Under the pieces are notes generated by a model. It was given only the letters and a program-made list of their open reading frames with translations, was not told where the DNA came from and searched no databases. Made by a program: the position numbers and the translations under genes. Positions 18,322 to 28,825 of a DNA stretch of 64,000 bases are shown piece after piece. How positions within the stretch are numbered: position 1 is the first letter of the stretch; every line of letters begins with the position of its first letter. This DNA is from Halomonas halodenitrificans DSM 735 (lineage in GTDB: Bacteria > Pseudomonadota > Gammaproteobacteria > Pseudomonadales > Halomonadaceae). The stretch spans positions 1 to 64,000 of the forward strand of contig NZ_JHVH01000008.1 of assembly GCF_000620045.1 (NCBI RefSeq). Reading direction: 5' to 3'.

Positions 18322-19296
18322 TCAGGCGCCGGCGGCGGGCTCGAGCTCACTGCGCCGTGCAAAATGCCGACGCGAGAAGGCGACTCGCTCCTCGGGCGAA
18401 ACGCCTTCCGGCTGCGCCTCCACCAGATCGAGACGCCGCCGCAGCCCCTCGCCGTTGGCCATCTGGATGGCGAGCCCCGGCCGGGCATTGAGCTCCAACA
18501 GCATGGGCCCCTGGTCCTGGTCGAGCACCATATCGGTACCCAGGTAGCCCAGGCCGGTCATCTCGTAGCAGCCGGCGGCCAGCTGCAGCAGGGTAGGCCA
18601 GTCGGGGATGGCCAGGCTGATCAACTCATGGCCGGTATCCGGGTGGTCGTGGCGGGTGCGGTCGAACTGAACGCCGCGGATGGCGGTGCCGGTGGCGATA
18701 TCGAGCCCCACCCCGACCGCGCCCTGGTGCAGGTTGGCCTTGCCATCCGAGGCGGCAGTGGAGAGGCGCATCATGGCCATTACCGGATAGCCCTTGAAGA
18801 CGATGACCCGGATATCCGGCACGCCTTCGTAGGTGTACGCGGACAGGCTCTCGTCGAAGTTGATCAGCGCCTCGATCACCGCCACATCGGGGGCGCCCCC
18901 CAACGAATAGAGGCCGGAGAGGATGTTGGAGACGTGGCGCTCCACGTCGGACAGGCTCATGCGCACGCCGCTGGGCTTGATGTAATCGCCGCCTTCGACG
19001 CGATCGACCACCAGAATGCCCTTGCCGCCGCTGCCCTTGGCCGGCTTGATCACGAAGCCGCTCCGGTTCGTGAGCAGCTCGCCGAGGCGCTTGACGCCAA
19101 ACTGCGTGGATACGGTGCCGATCAGGGCCGGCGTGGTGATCTGATAGCGCTCGGCCAGCAGTTTCGTCTGCAGCTTGTCATCCACCAGCGGGTAGAGGCG
19201 GCGGTTGTTGTAGCGTCCGATATAGCGAATATTGCGCCGGTTCATTCCGATGATGCCCTTGGCGCGCAGCTTGCCGGGGGTCGTCCATTCACCCAT
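18322..19296 (-). CDS. RimK-related ATP-grasp ligase (alpha-L-glutamate ligase-like)
   Basis: A 324-residue ATP-grasp enzyme of the group annotated as alpha-L-glutamate ligase-like protein. ATP-binding elements are seen at GFVIKPAKGSGGKGILVV (about 82-99), DIRVIVFKGYPVMAMMR, and the metal-binding ELNARPGLAIQ near residue 270. Such enzymes join an amino acid to a peptide or protein carboxylate through an acyl phosphate. It is the third gene of a leftward cluster (protease, transglutaminase-like membrane protein, ligase) with only three bases separating it from the membrane protein. The substrate is unknown. Confidence 0.85.
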   Translation of the reverse strand: MGEWTTPGKLRAKGIIGMNRRNIRYIGRYNNRRLYPLVDDKLQTKLLAERYQITTPALIGTVSTQFGVKRLGELLTNRSGFVIKPAKGSGGKGILVVDRVEGGDYIKPSGVRMSLSDVERHVSNILSGLYSLGGAPDVAVIEALINFDESLSAYTYEGVPDIRVIVFKGYPVMAMMRLSTAASDGKANLHQGAVGVGLDIATGTAIRGVQFDRTRHDHPDTGHELISLAIPDWPTLLQLAAGCYEMTGLGYLGTDMVLDQDQGPMLLELNARPGLAIQMANGEGLRRRLDLVEAQPEGVSPEERVAFSRRHFARRSELEPAAGA

Positions 19297-19299
19297 GAC

Positions 19300-20805
19300 T
19301 CACTCCTCGGTGACCGGCTTGAAGCGACGCAGCTCCAGCAGGCGATAGCCGGTGTAGTTGCCGATCATCAGGATCAGCGCCATCAGGATCAGCTGCACCC
19401 CGAGGAAGTTGAAGGTGATATGGCGCACCCAAGGGTTATTCATCGCCAGAAAGGCCAGCACCGCGGTAAACAGACTGCCGCCGCCCTGAATCAGCACCTC
19501 CTTGGGGCCTTCTTCCTCCCACAGGATCGACATGCGCTCGATGGTCCAGGCGAGGATGATCATCGGGAAGAAGGTGATGGTCAGCCCGGCATTGAGGCCG
19601 AAGCGGTAGGCGAGCACCGAGAAGACCGAGATGATGCCGATGACCGTGATGATCACCGCCGTCACCCGGGCCACAAGCAACAGGTTGAGATAGGACAGGT
19701 AACTGCGGATCACCAGGCCCACCGAGACCACCAGCAAGAAGCCGATCAGGCCGGTCGCCAGGCTGGTCTGGATAAAGGCCAGGGCGATCAGCACGGGCAT
19801 GAAGGTGCCCGAGGTCTTGATCCCCACCAGGATCCTCAGCAGCACGACCACCAGTGCACCGATCGGGATCAGCAGGATCGTCTGGAACAGCGCCTGCTCC
19901 TCCAGCGGCAGGCTGTGAATCGAGAAATTCAGCAGCGTGTCATCGGCGAGCTGATTGCGTACCGCGGCGGCCGCCGGCTGGTTGCGGGCAATCATCGAGA
20001 AGTTGACCTGGGAATTGGTGCCGCCTTCCACCTCCAGCACCGCCTGGCCGTTACCCTCCCAGATCAGGAGGTTATCGGGACGTCCCTGGGCACCGGTGGC
20101 CGGGTCGAAAAGCGCCCAGTGCTCGCCATCGAAGACCTGAACCCAGCTGGTGAGGGACTGGCGCCGCCGGCCATCCTCGAGCAGCAATCCACTGACTTCC
20201 CGGGCGCGCACATCGGCCTGGTTAAGCAGGCGGACCAGCAAGGGCGTGCGCTCGAACTGGGTCAGCAGCAGGCGGGCATTCTCGCCCTGACGCTCTTCGT
20301 CGAAGTCATGGAGCAGCTCGCGGGCGAAGGTGAAGGGGTCGGCGCTGCGGCTCCAGGCGCGCTCGATCAGCTGGGCGGCGGCGGTGTCGTAGGGGCGCTC
20401 CCAGACGATGTCACGCTGCGGCGGCGGCGAGGCCAGGCGAGGAGGGGGGTTGCTCGGGGCCCGCAGAACCTGGGCGGTGTAGTAAAGCTGCTGTGAGCCA
20501 CTGGCCTCACGGATCGACCACTGGGCGCGCCGGGCCTCGTTCTTCTCGATGAAGGAGAGGCCGAAGCCCGGTGAGGCGGTGTGTTCGGTGAGCAGGCGAA
20601 AGCCTTCCTGGGAAGAGGGCAAGGCCATGTCCACCAGCACCGGCTCGCCCAGGGCGGTGAAGTTGACCTGCGCCTCTACCTCCCAGACTTGGCGCTGTTC
20701 ACCCGGCGTCCAGGGCACCTCGAGCTGATAGTGACGATGCAGGGTCATGGCCACGCCGGCCAGGAACAGGACGCCAACCAGTAGATAGAAAGGCAGTCGT
20801 GACAT
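19300..20805 (-). CDS. Inactive transglutaminase domain fused to polytopic membrane domain
   Basis: A 501-residue membrane protein: one N-terminal helix (about 5-22), a periplasmic region of about 230 residues containing a transglutaminase-like fold (EWALFDPATGAQGRPDNLL region resembles the end of such a domain) and about seven helices from residue 265 to 490 (FQTILLIPIGALVVVLLRIL, FMPVLIALAFIQTSLATGL, and so on). The transglutaminase catalytic Cys-His-Asp arrangement is not apparent, consistent with the family described as inactive transglutaminase fused to seven helices. It probably presents or transports the product or substrate of the ligase and protease encoded on either side. Confidence 0.82.
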   Translation of the reverse strand: MSRLPFYLLVGVLFLAGVAMTLHRHYQLEVPWTPGEQRQVWEVEAQVNFTALGEPVLVDMALPSSQEGFRLLTEHTASPGFGLSFIEKNEARRAQWSIREASGSQQLYYTAQVLRAPSNPPPRLASPPPQRDIVWERPYDTAAAQLIERAWSRSADPFTFARELLHDFDEERQGENARLLLTQFERTPLLVRLLNQADVRAREVSGLLLEDGRRRQSLTSWVQVFDGEHWALFDPATGAQGRPDNLLIWEGNGQAVLEVEGGTNSQVNFSMIARNQPAAAAVRNQLADDTLLNFSIHSLPLEEQALFQTILLIPIGALVVVLLRILVGIKTSGTFMPVLIALAFIQTSLATGLIGFLLVVSVGLVIRSYLSYLNLLLVARVTAVIITVIGIISVFSVLAYRFGLNAGLTITFFPMIILAWTIERMSILWEEEGPKEVLIQGGGSLFTAVLAFLAMNNPWVRHITFNFLGVQLILMALILMIGNYTGYRLLELRRFKPVTEE

Positions 20806-20840
20806 GGGTCATCCTTGGCAGAGAGCGACTGGGGCTTGGC

Positions 20841-21692
20841 TCAGCGCTCTTCGTTGTCGGGTTCGGTGTCATTCTGGTCGCGCTCGGCTTCCGTTGCCGG
20901 ACGACCACCGGGAAATTCGGGGCGCTCGTGGAGATAGCGCTGGGCCACGTCGACCACGGCGATGTCCAGCAAGAAGCGCCTGCCCAGGATGACCGGGAAG
21001 TCGAGATGGGTGCGGTCACTGAGCGTAAACTCCACCGGTTCGCGAATCGACCCCAGGGTCATCATCAGCGTCACCACCGGCCGCGATTCCTCGCCGGTCG
21101 CCTGAATGACACGGACGCGGCGTTCGACGGGCGCTTCGATCCACTCATCGCGCACGGCATCCACGACCACATCCTTATCGTCCAGGCCCAGCTTGAAGCG
21201 GATCCAGTTTTCCCCGTCGCGCTCGAAGGGGGTGATCTCGCTGGCCGATAGCGACGAGGTGTTGGCGCCGGAATCGATGCGGGCCTTGAGATAGGTGCCC
21301 ACATCGACCAGGCTGATCCATTCGCGACCGCCCAGTACCGTCTTGTTGGCCAGGCCGTGTTCATCGGCGGCACACTGCTGATTGACGACCACCGGCTCGG
21401 CGTCTTCGCTGTTGAGGTCGTCCAGGCGGGCCTGCATTCCCCGCAACAGGGAGCCGACTTCGCGTATATCGCCGATGAGCACGTCCTGGCGATCCGCGAC
21501 GCCGGATACCTCGGCGCTCAATTGAGGAGTGTCGCAGCGAGCGCTCAGGGCATCTTCCATGGCATCCATGCGCTGATGAAAGTCCGCCGGTGCCAGCGTC
21601 GGCGCAGGCTCGGGCTCTTCCGCCTGCATGGCACAACCGGAGAGCAGGATCACGGATGCTGCAAGAGTCGCATTCAATAGAGGATGGGACAT
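20841..21692 (-). CDS. Retropepsin-like lipoprotein (annotated ATP-dependent zinc protease family)
   Basis: A 283-residue predicted lipoprotein: signal peptide with lipobox LLSGC, about 120 residues of linker and coiled coil, then a pepsin/retropepsin-like domain with the active-site motif ARIDSGANTSSLSA and a later hydrophobic LDFPVILGRRFLLDIAVVD strand typical of this family. Homologues are labelled 'ATP-dependent zinc protease' but the DSG motif indicates an aspartic-type fold. I chose ATG 21692; a TTG four codons upstream is possible. First gene of the cluster with the membrane protein and ATP-grasp ligase. Confidence 0.82.
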   Translation of the reverse strand: MSHPLLNATLAASVILLSGCAMQAEEPEPAPTLAPADFHQRMDAMEDALSARCDTPQLSAEVSGVADRQDVLIGDIREVGSLLRGMQARLDDLNSEDAEPVVVNQQCAADEHGLANKTVLGGREWISLVDVGTYLKARIDSGANTSSLSASEITPFERDGENWIRFKLGLDDKDVVVDAVRDEWIEAPVERRVRVIQATGEESRPVVTLMMTLGSIREPVEFTLSDRTHLDFPVILGRRFLLDIAVVDVAQRYLHERPEFPGGRPATEAERDQNDTEPDNEER

Positions 21693-21830
21693 GGGGCAGG
21701 GCAATTCCTTTGAACGATCCGGCGATCATAATGAGTCCCCAAGGGCCTTGTCCAACTCGACGCATGAGAACCAGGCTCAGGAACAGCTGCCGGACCCGCG
21801 GAATGGGATTACAACATGACACGATTTAAC

Positions 21831-21859
21831 ATAATATACATTATGCGAAATCCTGTCAT
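21831..21859 (-). promoter_or_regulatory. Candidate sigma70 promoter for protease/membrane/ligase cluster
   Basis: On the minus strand ATGACA (21859-21854), 17-base spacer, TATTAT (21836-21831); each hexamer matches consensus at five of six positions. The -10 lies inside an inverted repeat CATAAT-N4-ATTATG (21830-21845), a possible operator. The predicted transcript starts near 21824. Confidence 0.55.
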
Positions 21860-21939
21860 GCCAGGTTGGAAGAGCCGCTTGATTGTCTCGACAAGCGCCA
21901 GTGTCATGTTCGATGCGCCATATCGCGATACACCCGAAC

Positions 21940-21978
21940 AACTGCAGCGGGCGCCGATGATCGACGCCCGCTGCAGTT
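21940..21978. terminator. Stable hairpin downstream of ectC
   Basis: Perfect 14-bp inverted repeat (arms 21940-21953 and 21965-21978; 11-base loop), 80 bases after the ectC stop. There is no clear T tract on the minus strand, so it may be a factor-assisted terminator or mRNA-stabilising stem for ectABC. Confidence 0.6.
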
Positions 21979-22057
21979 ATATCTGTTTCGACCGACGCCA
22001 CGCGCCGGCCGATCACACCGCTACTGGCCAGGCCAGGTACTGACTCGGCCCCGGCGC

Positions 22058-22447
22058 TTACTCGGCCGGCGCGTAGGAGCCGTCTTCGCGGTGGACTTCG
22101 TTGCCGCTCAGGCCCGGCGTAAAGACACATGCCAGGTGCATGGTCTTGCTGGCGCGCAGCAGATGCTCGTCGTGCTGGTCGAGGATGTAGATATCGCCCG
22201 GCTTGATCGGCCAGATCTTGCCATCGGCCAGGGTCTCCACCTCGCCTTCGCCTTCGATGCAGTAAACCGCCTCGAAGTGATGCTTGTAGTGGATATGGGT
22301 CTCGGTGCCCTCGTAGATACGGGTAATGTGGAACGAGCACTGGCCGCCATCATCGGCCAGGGAAAGACGCGTGCTGTCCCAGTTGCCGTTTTCGGCGGTG
22401 ACCATGCGATCCGTCTGGCGACACTCATCGAGATTACGAACGATCAT
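22058..22447 (-). CDS. ectC: L-ectoine synthase
   Basis: A 129-residue cupin that cyclises N-gamma-acetyl-diaminobutyrate to ectoine, the final step. The protein shows the full EctC pattern: [41 protein letters not shown] block (histidine and glutamate metal ligands), [14 protein letters not shown] and [26 protein letters not shown] site precedes the start. It lies 54 bases after ectB; no separate promoter was recognised in that gap. No ectD (ectoine hydroxylase) follows. Confidence 0.97.
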   Translation of the reverse strand: MIVRNLDECRQTDRMVTAENGNWDSTRLSLADDGGQCSFHITRIYEGTETHIHYKHHFEAVYCIEGEGEVETLADGKIWPIKPGDIYILDQHDEHLLRASKTMHLACVFTPGLSGNEVHREDGSYAPAE

Positions 22448-22501
22448 GGGTTCTCTCCTTGAATTTTGCTGCGTGGCATCGGTTGTCCTGCGTTTGGCCT
22501 A

Positions 22502-23800
<1,299 letters not shown>

Positions 23801-23808
23801 TCAGGTGA

Positions 23809-23833
23809 CGCGAGGCTCACGGGCGCCCTCGCG
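23809..23833 (-). other. Hairpin in ectA-ectB intergenic region
   Basis: CGCGAGG (23809-23815) and CCTCGCG (23827-23833) form a 7-bp stem in the 88-base gap between ectA and ectB. It could tune the relative amounts of the two products by pausing or mRNA processing; no evidence beyond the fold. Confidence 0.3.
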
Positions 23834-23855
23834 CTCGATCGAAGAGTATCAAGAG

Positions 23856-24434
23856 TCAGAGACGATCAGTCTGGAAGGGGCCGATCCTGATCAGGTTCTC
23901 GGGATCGTGCTCGCCGCCCAGCTGGTCGGTAGAGAAGTATTCGCGACTGTTGAGGGGCGCCTGCCAGCGCTGGGCAAGGCGTCGAAACAGGCCCCAGGAC
24001 GCCAGGTTGTCGGGCGTGATCGTGGTCTCGAGATGGTGAACCCCCACGAGCTCCGGACGCGTCATGATGGCTTCGACCAGGCGTCGAGCCAGGCCGGTGC
24101 CCCGGGCCTTCTCGCCCACGGCGACCTGCCACAGGAAATAGGTATCCGGCGCGTTGCTTTTTACATAACCGGAGACGAAGCCCACGATCTCACCGGTCTC
24201 GTCGGTGGCAACGGCACAGGTGTCACGAAACTGGGTCGCCAGGAGCAGATAGGCATAGGCGGAGTTGACATCCAGCGGCGGGCAGGACTTGACCAGCTCG
24301 TAGATGCCCCAGCCGTCATCGGGATTGGACTTGCGGATGAAGAGGTCACTGGCTTCGGCGTCGACGACTTCGTCGGCCACGGTGGGCCGTGCGAGGTCGG
24401 CAGAAGGTGTGAAGGGCTCTGTCATTGTCATCAT
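23856..24434 (-). CDS. ectA: L-2,4-diaminobutyrate N-acetyltransferase
   Basis: A 192-residue GNAT enzyme acetylating 2,4-diaminobutyrate, second step of ectoine synthesis. Near-diagnostic text: DDGWGIYELVKSCPPLDVNS, VGEKARGTGLARRLVEAIM (acetyl-CoA loop), HHLETTITPDN and STDQLGGEHDPENL; it closely resembles the Halomonas EctA I recall, including a TEPFTPSADLA start. I chose the ATG at 24434, which gives the usual length. A TTG at 24464 in frame lies upstream of the predicted transcription start and is therefore unlikely. Ectoine is the main osmolyte of such halophiles. Confidence 0.96.
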   Translation of the reverse strand: MMTMTEPFTPSADLARPTVADEVVDAEASDLFIRKSNPDDGWGIYELVKSCPPLDVNSAYAYLLLATQFRDTCAVATDETGEIVGFVSGYVKSNAPDTYFLWQVAVGEKARGTGLARRLVEAIMTRPELVGVHHLETTITPDNLASWGLFRRLAQRWQAPLNSREYFSTDQLGGEHDPENLIRIGPFQTDRL

Positions 24435-24466
24435 TGGCGGTGTTCGCTTCGGCGATGTCGGCAAGG

Positions 24467-24494
24467 ATTATATCAAGCGCCCGGAAAATCTCAA
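24467..24494 (-). promoter_or_regulatory. Sigma70-type promoter of ectABC
   Basis: On the minus strand TTGAGA (24494-24489), 16-base spacer, perfect TATAAT (24472-24467). The expected transcription start is near 24460, giving an untranslated leader of about 26 bases to the ATG at 24434. The surrounding 24480-24540 region is markedly AT-rich compared with the rest, a usual feature of osmoregulated promoters. Confidence 0.7.
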
Positions 24495-24629
24495 ATTTGC
24501 CATTATTTTGAAGAGCCATATCCATAATAAAAAATTATGCGAGACACGCACATGGCGGCCAAGGGACTGATTGGCCGGGGCCACTGGAGCATTTCAAGTC
24601 TAGTTCAGGTTGCCGGCAATGACGCAATG

Positions 24630-24653
24630 AAAAGGGCCGCCCGAAGGCGGCCC
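24630..24653 (-). terminator. Intrinsic terminator of gor
   Basis: On the minus strand an 8-bp GC stem GGGCCGCC/GGCGGCCC with TTCG tetraloop (24653-24634) is followed by TTTT (24633-24630), starting 14 bases after the gor stop. Classic rho-independent form. Confidence 0.88.
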
Positions 24654-24666
24654 TGGTAAAGCGTAT

Positions 24667-26046
24667 TTAGCGCCGGGTCGGCGTGCGCATGGTGACGAAC
24701 TCTTCGGCACCGGTGGGATGGATACCCACGGTCGCGTCGAAGTCGGCCTTGGTCAGGCCGGCCTTGACCGCAATGGCGATGCCCTGGATGACCTCGCCGG
24801 CCTCCTCGCCCACCATATGGGCCCCGACGACCACGTCGCTGGCGTCATCGACGATCAGCTTCATCAGGCAGCGTTCGCTGCTCCCCGACAGGGTGTGCTT
24901 CATGGGGCGGAATTCGGCACTGTAGACGCGGATCTCGCCATACTGCTCCCGCGCCTGCTCCTCGGAGAGCCCCACGGTACCGATATTGGGGTGACAGAAG
25001 ACCGCCGTGGCGATATTGCGGTAGTCCAGCGGCGCGCTCGGCGGCGTATCCGCGTAGTGACACCGGACGAGGTGCATCGCCTCGGCGAGCGCCACGGGAG
25101 TGAGCTCCGGCCCGCCGATGACGTCGCCGAGGGCCAGCACCGAGGGCGCCGAGGTTTCGAACCGATCATTGACCCTTAGATAGCCGCTCGCATCCCGCTC
25201 CACGCCCAGGGCATCCAGGCCCAGCCCTTCCAGGTGGGGGCGGCGCCCGGTGGCGGACAGCACCGCATCCACCTCCAGGACCTGGCCATCGGTCAGGGTC
25301 ACCAGCAGGCCATTCTCGCCCTTGTCGATACGCTCGACATTGGTCTCGAAGCGCAGCCCAACGCCCTTCTCCGCCATCTGGTCCCGGGTAAACTCACGAA
25401 CCTCGCGGTCGAAGCCGCGCAGGAAGAGTTCGCCACGATAGACAAGGTGGGTATCGCTGCCCAGGCCATTGAAGATACTGGCGAATTCCACCGCAATATA
25501 GCCGCCGCCCAGCACCAGGAAGCGTTCCGGGAAGCTCGCCAGGTCGAAGACCTCGTTGGAGCTAAGGGCCAGCTCGCTGCCGGGGAAGTCGGGTATCCAG
25601 GGCCAGCCCCCGACGGCGACCAGGATCTTCTCGGCGCTGTAGACCTCGTCGCCTACCGCAACATGATGCGCGTCGACCACCCGGGCACGGCCGTTGATCA
25701 GGCGCACTCCCGCCCCCTCGAGCAGCCGCGAGTAGATGCCGTTGAGGCGCTTGATCTCGCCAATCTTGTTGTCACGCAGCGTCGGCCAGTCGAAGCTCGG
25801 CGGCTGGGCCTGACGCCAGCCGAAGCCCTCGGCATCCTCGAAGGCGTCATGGAAATGCGCGGCATAGGAGTAGAGCTTCTTGGGTACGCACCCCACATTG
25901 ACGCAGGTGCCACCGAGATAGCGGTCCTCCGCCACGGCCACCCGAGCGCCGCTGGCGGCTGCCGTGCGCGCGGCACGGACGCCTCCCGAGCCAGCGCCGA
26001 TCACGAAGAGATCCCAGTCGTAGGCGTTTGGTTCGATATCGGACAC
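24667..26046 (-). CDS. gor: Glutathione-disulfide reductase
   Basis: A 459-residue FAD/NADPH enzyme keeping glutathione reduced. FAD-binding VIGAGSGGVRAARTAA is at about residues 15-30; redox-active disulfide C48/C53 in GGTCVNVGCVPKK; NADPH site GGGYIAVEFASIFNGLG; C-terminal catalytic HPTGAEE. I chose the GTG at 26046 because AAGGAG lies exactly seven bases upstream; the ATG six codons earlier (26064) contains that ribosome-binding site inside its coding sequence. Divergent from the carbonic anhydrase gene; followed by its own terminator. Confidence 0.93.
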   Translation of the reverse strand: MSDIEPNAYDWDLFVIGAGSGGVRAARTAAASGARVAVAEDRYLGGTCVNVGCVPKKLYSYAAHFHDAFEDAEGFGWRQAQPPSFDWPTLRDNKIGEIKRLNGIYSRLLEGAGVRLINGRARVVDAHHVAVGDEVYSAEKILVAVGGWPWIPDFPGSELALSSNEVFDLASFPERFLVLGGGYIAVEFASIFNGLGSDTHLVYRGELFLRGFDREVREFTRDQMAEKGVGLRFETNVERIDKGENGLLVTLTDGQVLEVDAVLSATGRRPHLEGLGLDALGVERDASGYLRVNDRFETSAPSVLALGDVIGGPELTPVALAEAMHLVRCHYADTPPSAPLDYRNIATAVFCHPNIGTVGLSEEQAREQYGEIRVYSAEFRPMKHTLSGSSERCLMKLIVDDASDVVVGAHMVGEEAGEVIQGIAIAVKAGLTKADFDATVGIHPTGAEEFVTMRTPTRR

Positions 26047-26173
26047 GATGTTGCTCCTTGCCATGGGCACTTGGCCCCTGAATTTGATGAGGCGATGATA
26101 GCAGCGATAGAAACCCGACGGCATAGCACGACATGCGTACCAGGCCGATGGCCGGTCGGCGGCAGCGCTCGTG

Positions 26174-26202
26174 TTGACCGCTTCCCCAAGGAGCGGTAAA
26201 AA
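26174..26202 (+). promoter_or_regulatory. Candidate promoter of carbonic anhydrase gene
   Basis: TTGACC (26174-26179), 17-base spacer, TAAAAA (26197-26202), about 68 bases before the start codon. The -35 is strong, the -10 moderate. The spacer contains an imperfect hairpin (ACCGC/GCGGT). Confidence 0.4.
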
Positions 26203-26269
26203 AGCGCCCACTCTTTCTTGCGACGTCTATCCGCTCCCATGACGCTCCCCCCCACAACCGAGGCCCACC

Positions 26270-26917
<648 letters not shown>

Positions 26918-26927
26918 GACCCCGACA

Positions 26928-26956
26928 AGGCCGCCGCTCCGGTCGGATGGCGGCCT
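26928..26956 (+). terminator. Hairpin downstream of carbonic anhydrase
   Basis: AGGCCGCC (26928-26935) and GGCGGCCT (26949-26956) form an 8-bp stem starting 11 bases after the stop. No T tract follows, so termination is likely but not certain. Confidence 0.5.
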
Positions 26957-27142
26957 CAACCATCGGTTAGTAACCAGCAGTTATTCGACCTTCGTATCAA
27001 AAATCACCGGCTCATTCGTCCAGCGCATGACGCCAATCGGAATTTCGATTGTACCGATCCTCGTCGGGTCTCTATGTTGGGATATGTAACCCTCGTGCGC
27101 GAGGTCGCGCACCAACAACAATCCTGATCAAGGGAACCCGAC

Positions 27143-28714
27143 ATGATGTTCAAGCGCACTCTACTGGCCGCCGTCGTAGGCGCCACCATGACCGGTGCGG
27201 CTCTGCTGCCCGTTACCGCGAGCGCCGAGACCACCCTGCGCATGGCCTATGATGCGGACCCGGTTTCGCTGGATATCCACGAGCAGCTTTCCGGCGGCAT
27301 CCTGCAGCTGTCCCACATGACTCATGACCCTCTGGTTCGCTGGACCAAGGACCTCGATTTCGAGCCGCGCCTGGCCACCGACTGGGAGCAGGTCGACGAC
27401 ACCACCATGCGCATGACCCTGCGCGAGGGCGTCGACTTCCACAGCGGCAATGCCTTCACCGCCGACGATGTCGTATGGACCGTGGAGCGCCTCAAGCGCA
27501 GCCCCGATTTCAAGGCGATCTTCGACCCCATCGAGAGCGTCACGGCCATCGACGAGACCACGGTGGAGTTCAAGACCGCCGACCCCTATCCGCTGCTGCT
27601 CAACCTGGCCACCTACATCTTCCCGATGGATAGCGAGTACTATTCCGGCACCGATGAAGATGGCGACGCCAAGGACGAGATCGTCAAGAACGGCAACTCC
27701 TTCGCGTCCTCCAACCTCTCGGGCACCGGCCCCTATACGGTGGTCGAGCATCGCAAGGGCACGCGCATGGAGTTCGCGCGCAACCCCGACTACTGGGACA
27801 GCGAGTCGCCGGGTAACGTCGACACCATCGTGCTGACGCCGATCAGCGAGAACGCCACGCGGGTGGCCGCCCTGCTCTCCGGTGACGTCGACTTCATCGC
27901 CCCGGTCCCGCCCAATGACCTCGATCGCGTACGCGAGAGTGATGATGCCAAGCTGGTGACCCTCTCCGGCACGCGTATCATCTTTTTCCATATGAACCAG
28001 GAGCGCGTCGAGGCCTTCCAGGACCCGAAGGTGCGCCAGGCCTTCGCCTATGCCGTCAATCAGGACGCCATTGCCGACCGTTTGATGAAGGGCTTCGCCA
28101 CGCCGGCGGCGCAGTTCTCCCCGGATGGGTATGTCGGCCATATCGACTCCCTCGAGCGCCGCTATGACCTGGAGAAGGCCAAGACCCTGATGGAAGAAGC
28201 CGGCTACGGGGATGGCTTCGAGATCAGCATGATGGCGCCCAACGTGAACGACGCCAAGATCGCCCAGGCGGTCGCCACCATGCTGGCGCGCATCAATGTC
28301 GATGTGGACCTCAAGACCCTGCCCAAGGCGCAGTACTGGGGCGAGTTCGATGACCGGGCCGCCGACATGATGATGATCGGCTGGCACTCCGATACCGAGG
28401 ATAGCGCCAACTTCCACGAGTACCTGACCGCCTGCCCGGATGCCGATACCGGCGCCGGCCAGTACAACGCCGGCAACTTCTGCAATCCGGAGCTCGACAA
28501 GCTCGTGACCGAGGCCAACCTCGAGGTGGACCTCGAGAAGCGTGCCGAGATGCTGCAGCAGGTCGAACAGACCCTCTACGACGAGGCCGCGGTCGTGCCC
28601 CTGCACTGGCAGGACCTGGCCTGGGCGGCGGCAGACAACGTCAACATCGAGCCGGTGATCAACGTGATGAACTTCCCCTATCTCGGGGATCTGGTCATCG
28701 ACGCGGACGATTGA
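27143..28714 (+). CDS. ABC transporter periplasmic peptide-binding protein (DppA/OppA family)
   Basis: A 523-residue secreted solute-binding protein of the SBP_bac_5 family. Signal peptide MMFKRTLLAAVVGATMTGAA ending near TASAETTLRM. Typical blocks: HSGNAFTADDVVWTVERLK, SGTGPYTVVEHRKGTRMEF, QAFAYAVNQDAI and the C-terminal EAAVVPLHWQDLAWAA. The mature chain begins with ETTLRMAYDADPVSLD, the usual family start. It is the first gene of a five-gene transporter operon. The substrate may be di- or oligopeptides, but the family also includes nickel, heme and sugar binders; the sequence does not decide. Confidence 0.9.
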   Translation: MMFKRTLLAAVVGATMTGAALLPVTASAETTLRMAYDADPVSLDIHEQLSGGILQLSHMTHDPLVRWTKDLDFEPRLATDWEQVDDTTMRMTLREGVDFHSGNAFTADDVVWTVERLKRSPDFKAIFDPIESVTAIDETTVEFKTADPYPLLLNLATYIFPMDSEYYSGTDEDGDAKDEIVKNGNSFASSNLSGTGPYTVVEHRKGTRMEFARNPDYWDSESPGNVDTIVLTPISENATRVAALLSGDVDFIAPVPPNDLDRVRESDDAKLVTLSGTRIIFFHMNQERVEAFQDPKVRQAFAYAVNQDAIADRLMKGFATPAAQFSPDGYVGHIDSLERRYDLEKAKTLMEEAGYGDGFEISMMAPNVNDAKIAQAVATMLARINVDVDLKTLPKAQYWGEFDDRAADMMMIGWHSDTEDSANFHEYLTACPDADTGAGQYNAGNFCNPELDKLVTEANLEVDLEKRAEMLQQVEQTLYDEAAVVPLHWQDLAWAAADNVNIEPVINVMNFPYLGDLVIDADD

Positions 28715-28718
28715 CCCC

Positions 28719-28795
28719 GCTGCCGGCCCGCCGGGCCGGCAGCATCCGTTTGCCGACTCCCCATCAATGAGCGACGCACTCCTCCCGGGAGTGCG
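28719..28795 (+). other. Two hairpins between binding-protein and permease genes
   Basis: An 11-bp perfect stem with 3-base loop (28719-28729/28733-28743) begins four bases after the binding-protein stop; a second 7-bp stem lies at 28775-28781/28789-28795. Such structures commonly protect the upstream mRNA or stop part of transcription, giving excess binding protein over permease. No T tract follows. Confidence 0.6.
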
Positions 28796-28825
28796 ACGCC
28801 TCCTGTCTGCCCACAGGACACCTCC

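Larger units (their letters stand above)
21693..22057. other. 365-bp non-coding region between ectC and protease gene
   Basis: No convincing gene is seen. Working leftward it contains a strong hairpin at 21940-21978, a promoter-like signal at 21831-21859 with a CATAAT/ATTATG inverted repeat (21830-21845), and a leader of about 130 bases before the protease gene. Confidence 0.6.

Noticed and set aside
22448..22501. Sigma54 promoter before ectC
   Set aside because: A separate promoter for ectC has been reported in relatives, but no convincing TGGCAC-N5-TTGC pattern is present in this 54-base gap.
24435..24464. TTG at 24464 as ectA start
   Set aside because: It lies at or upstream of the predicted transcription start and would give a longer N-terminus than known EctA proteins.
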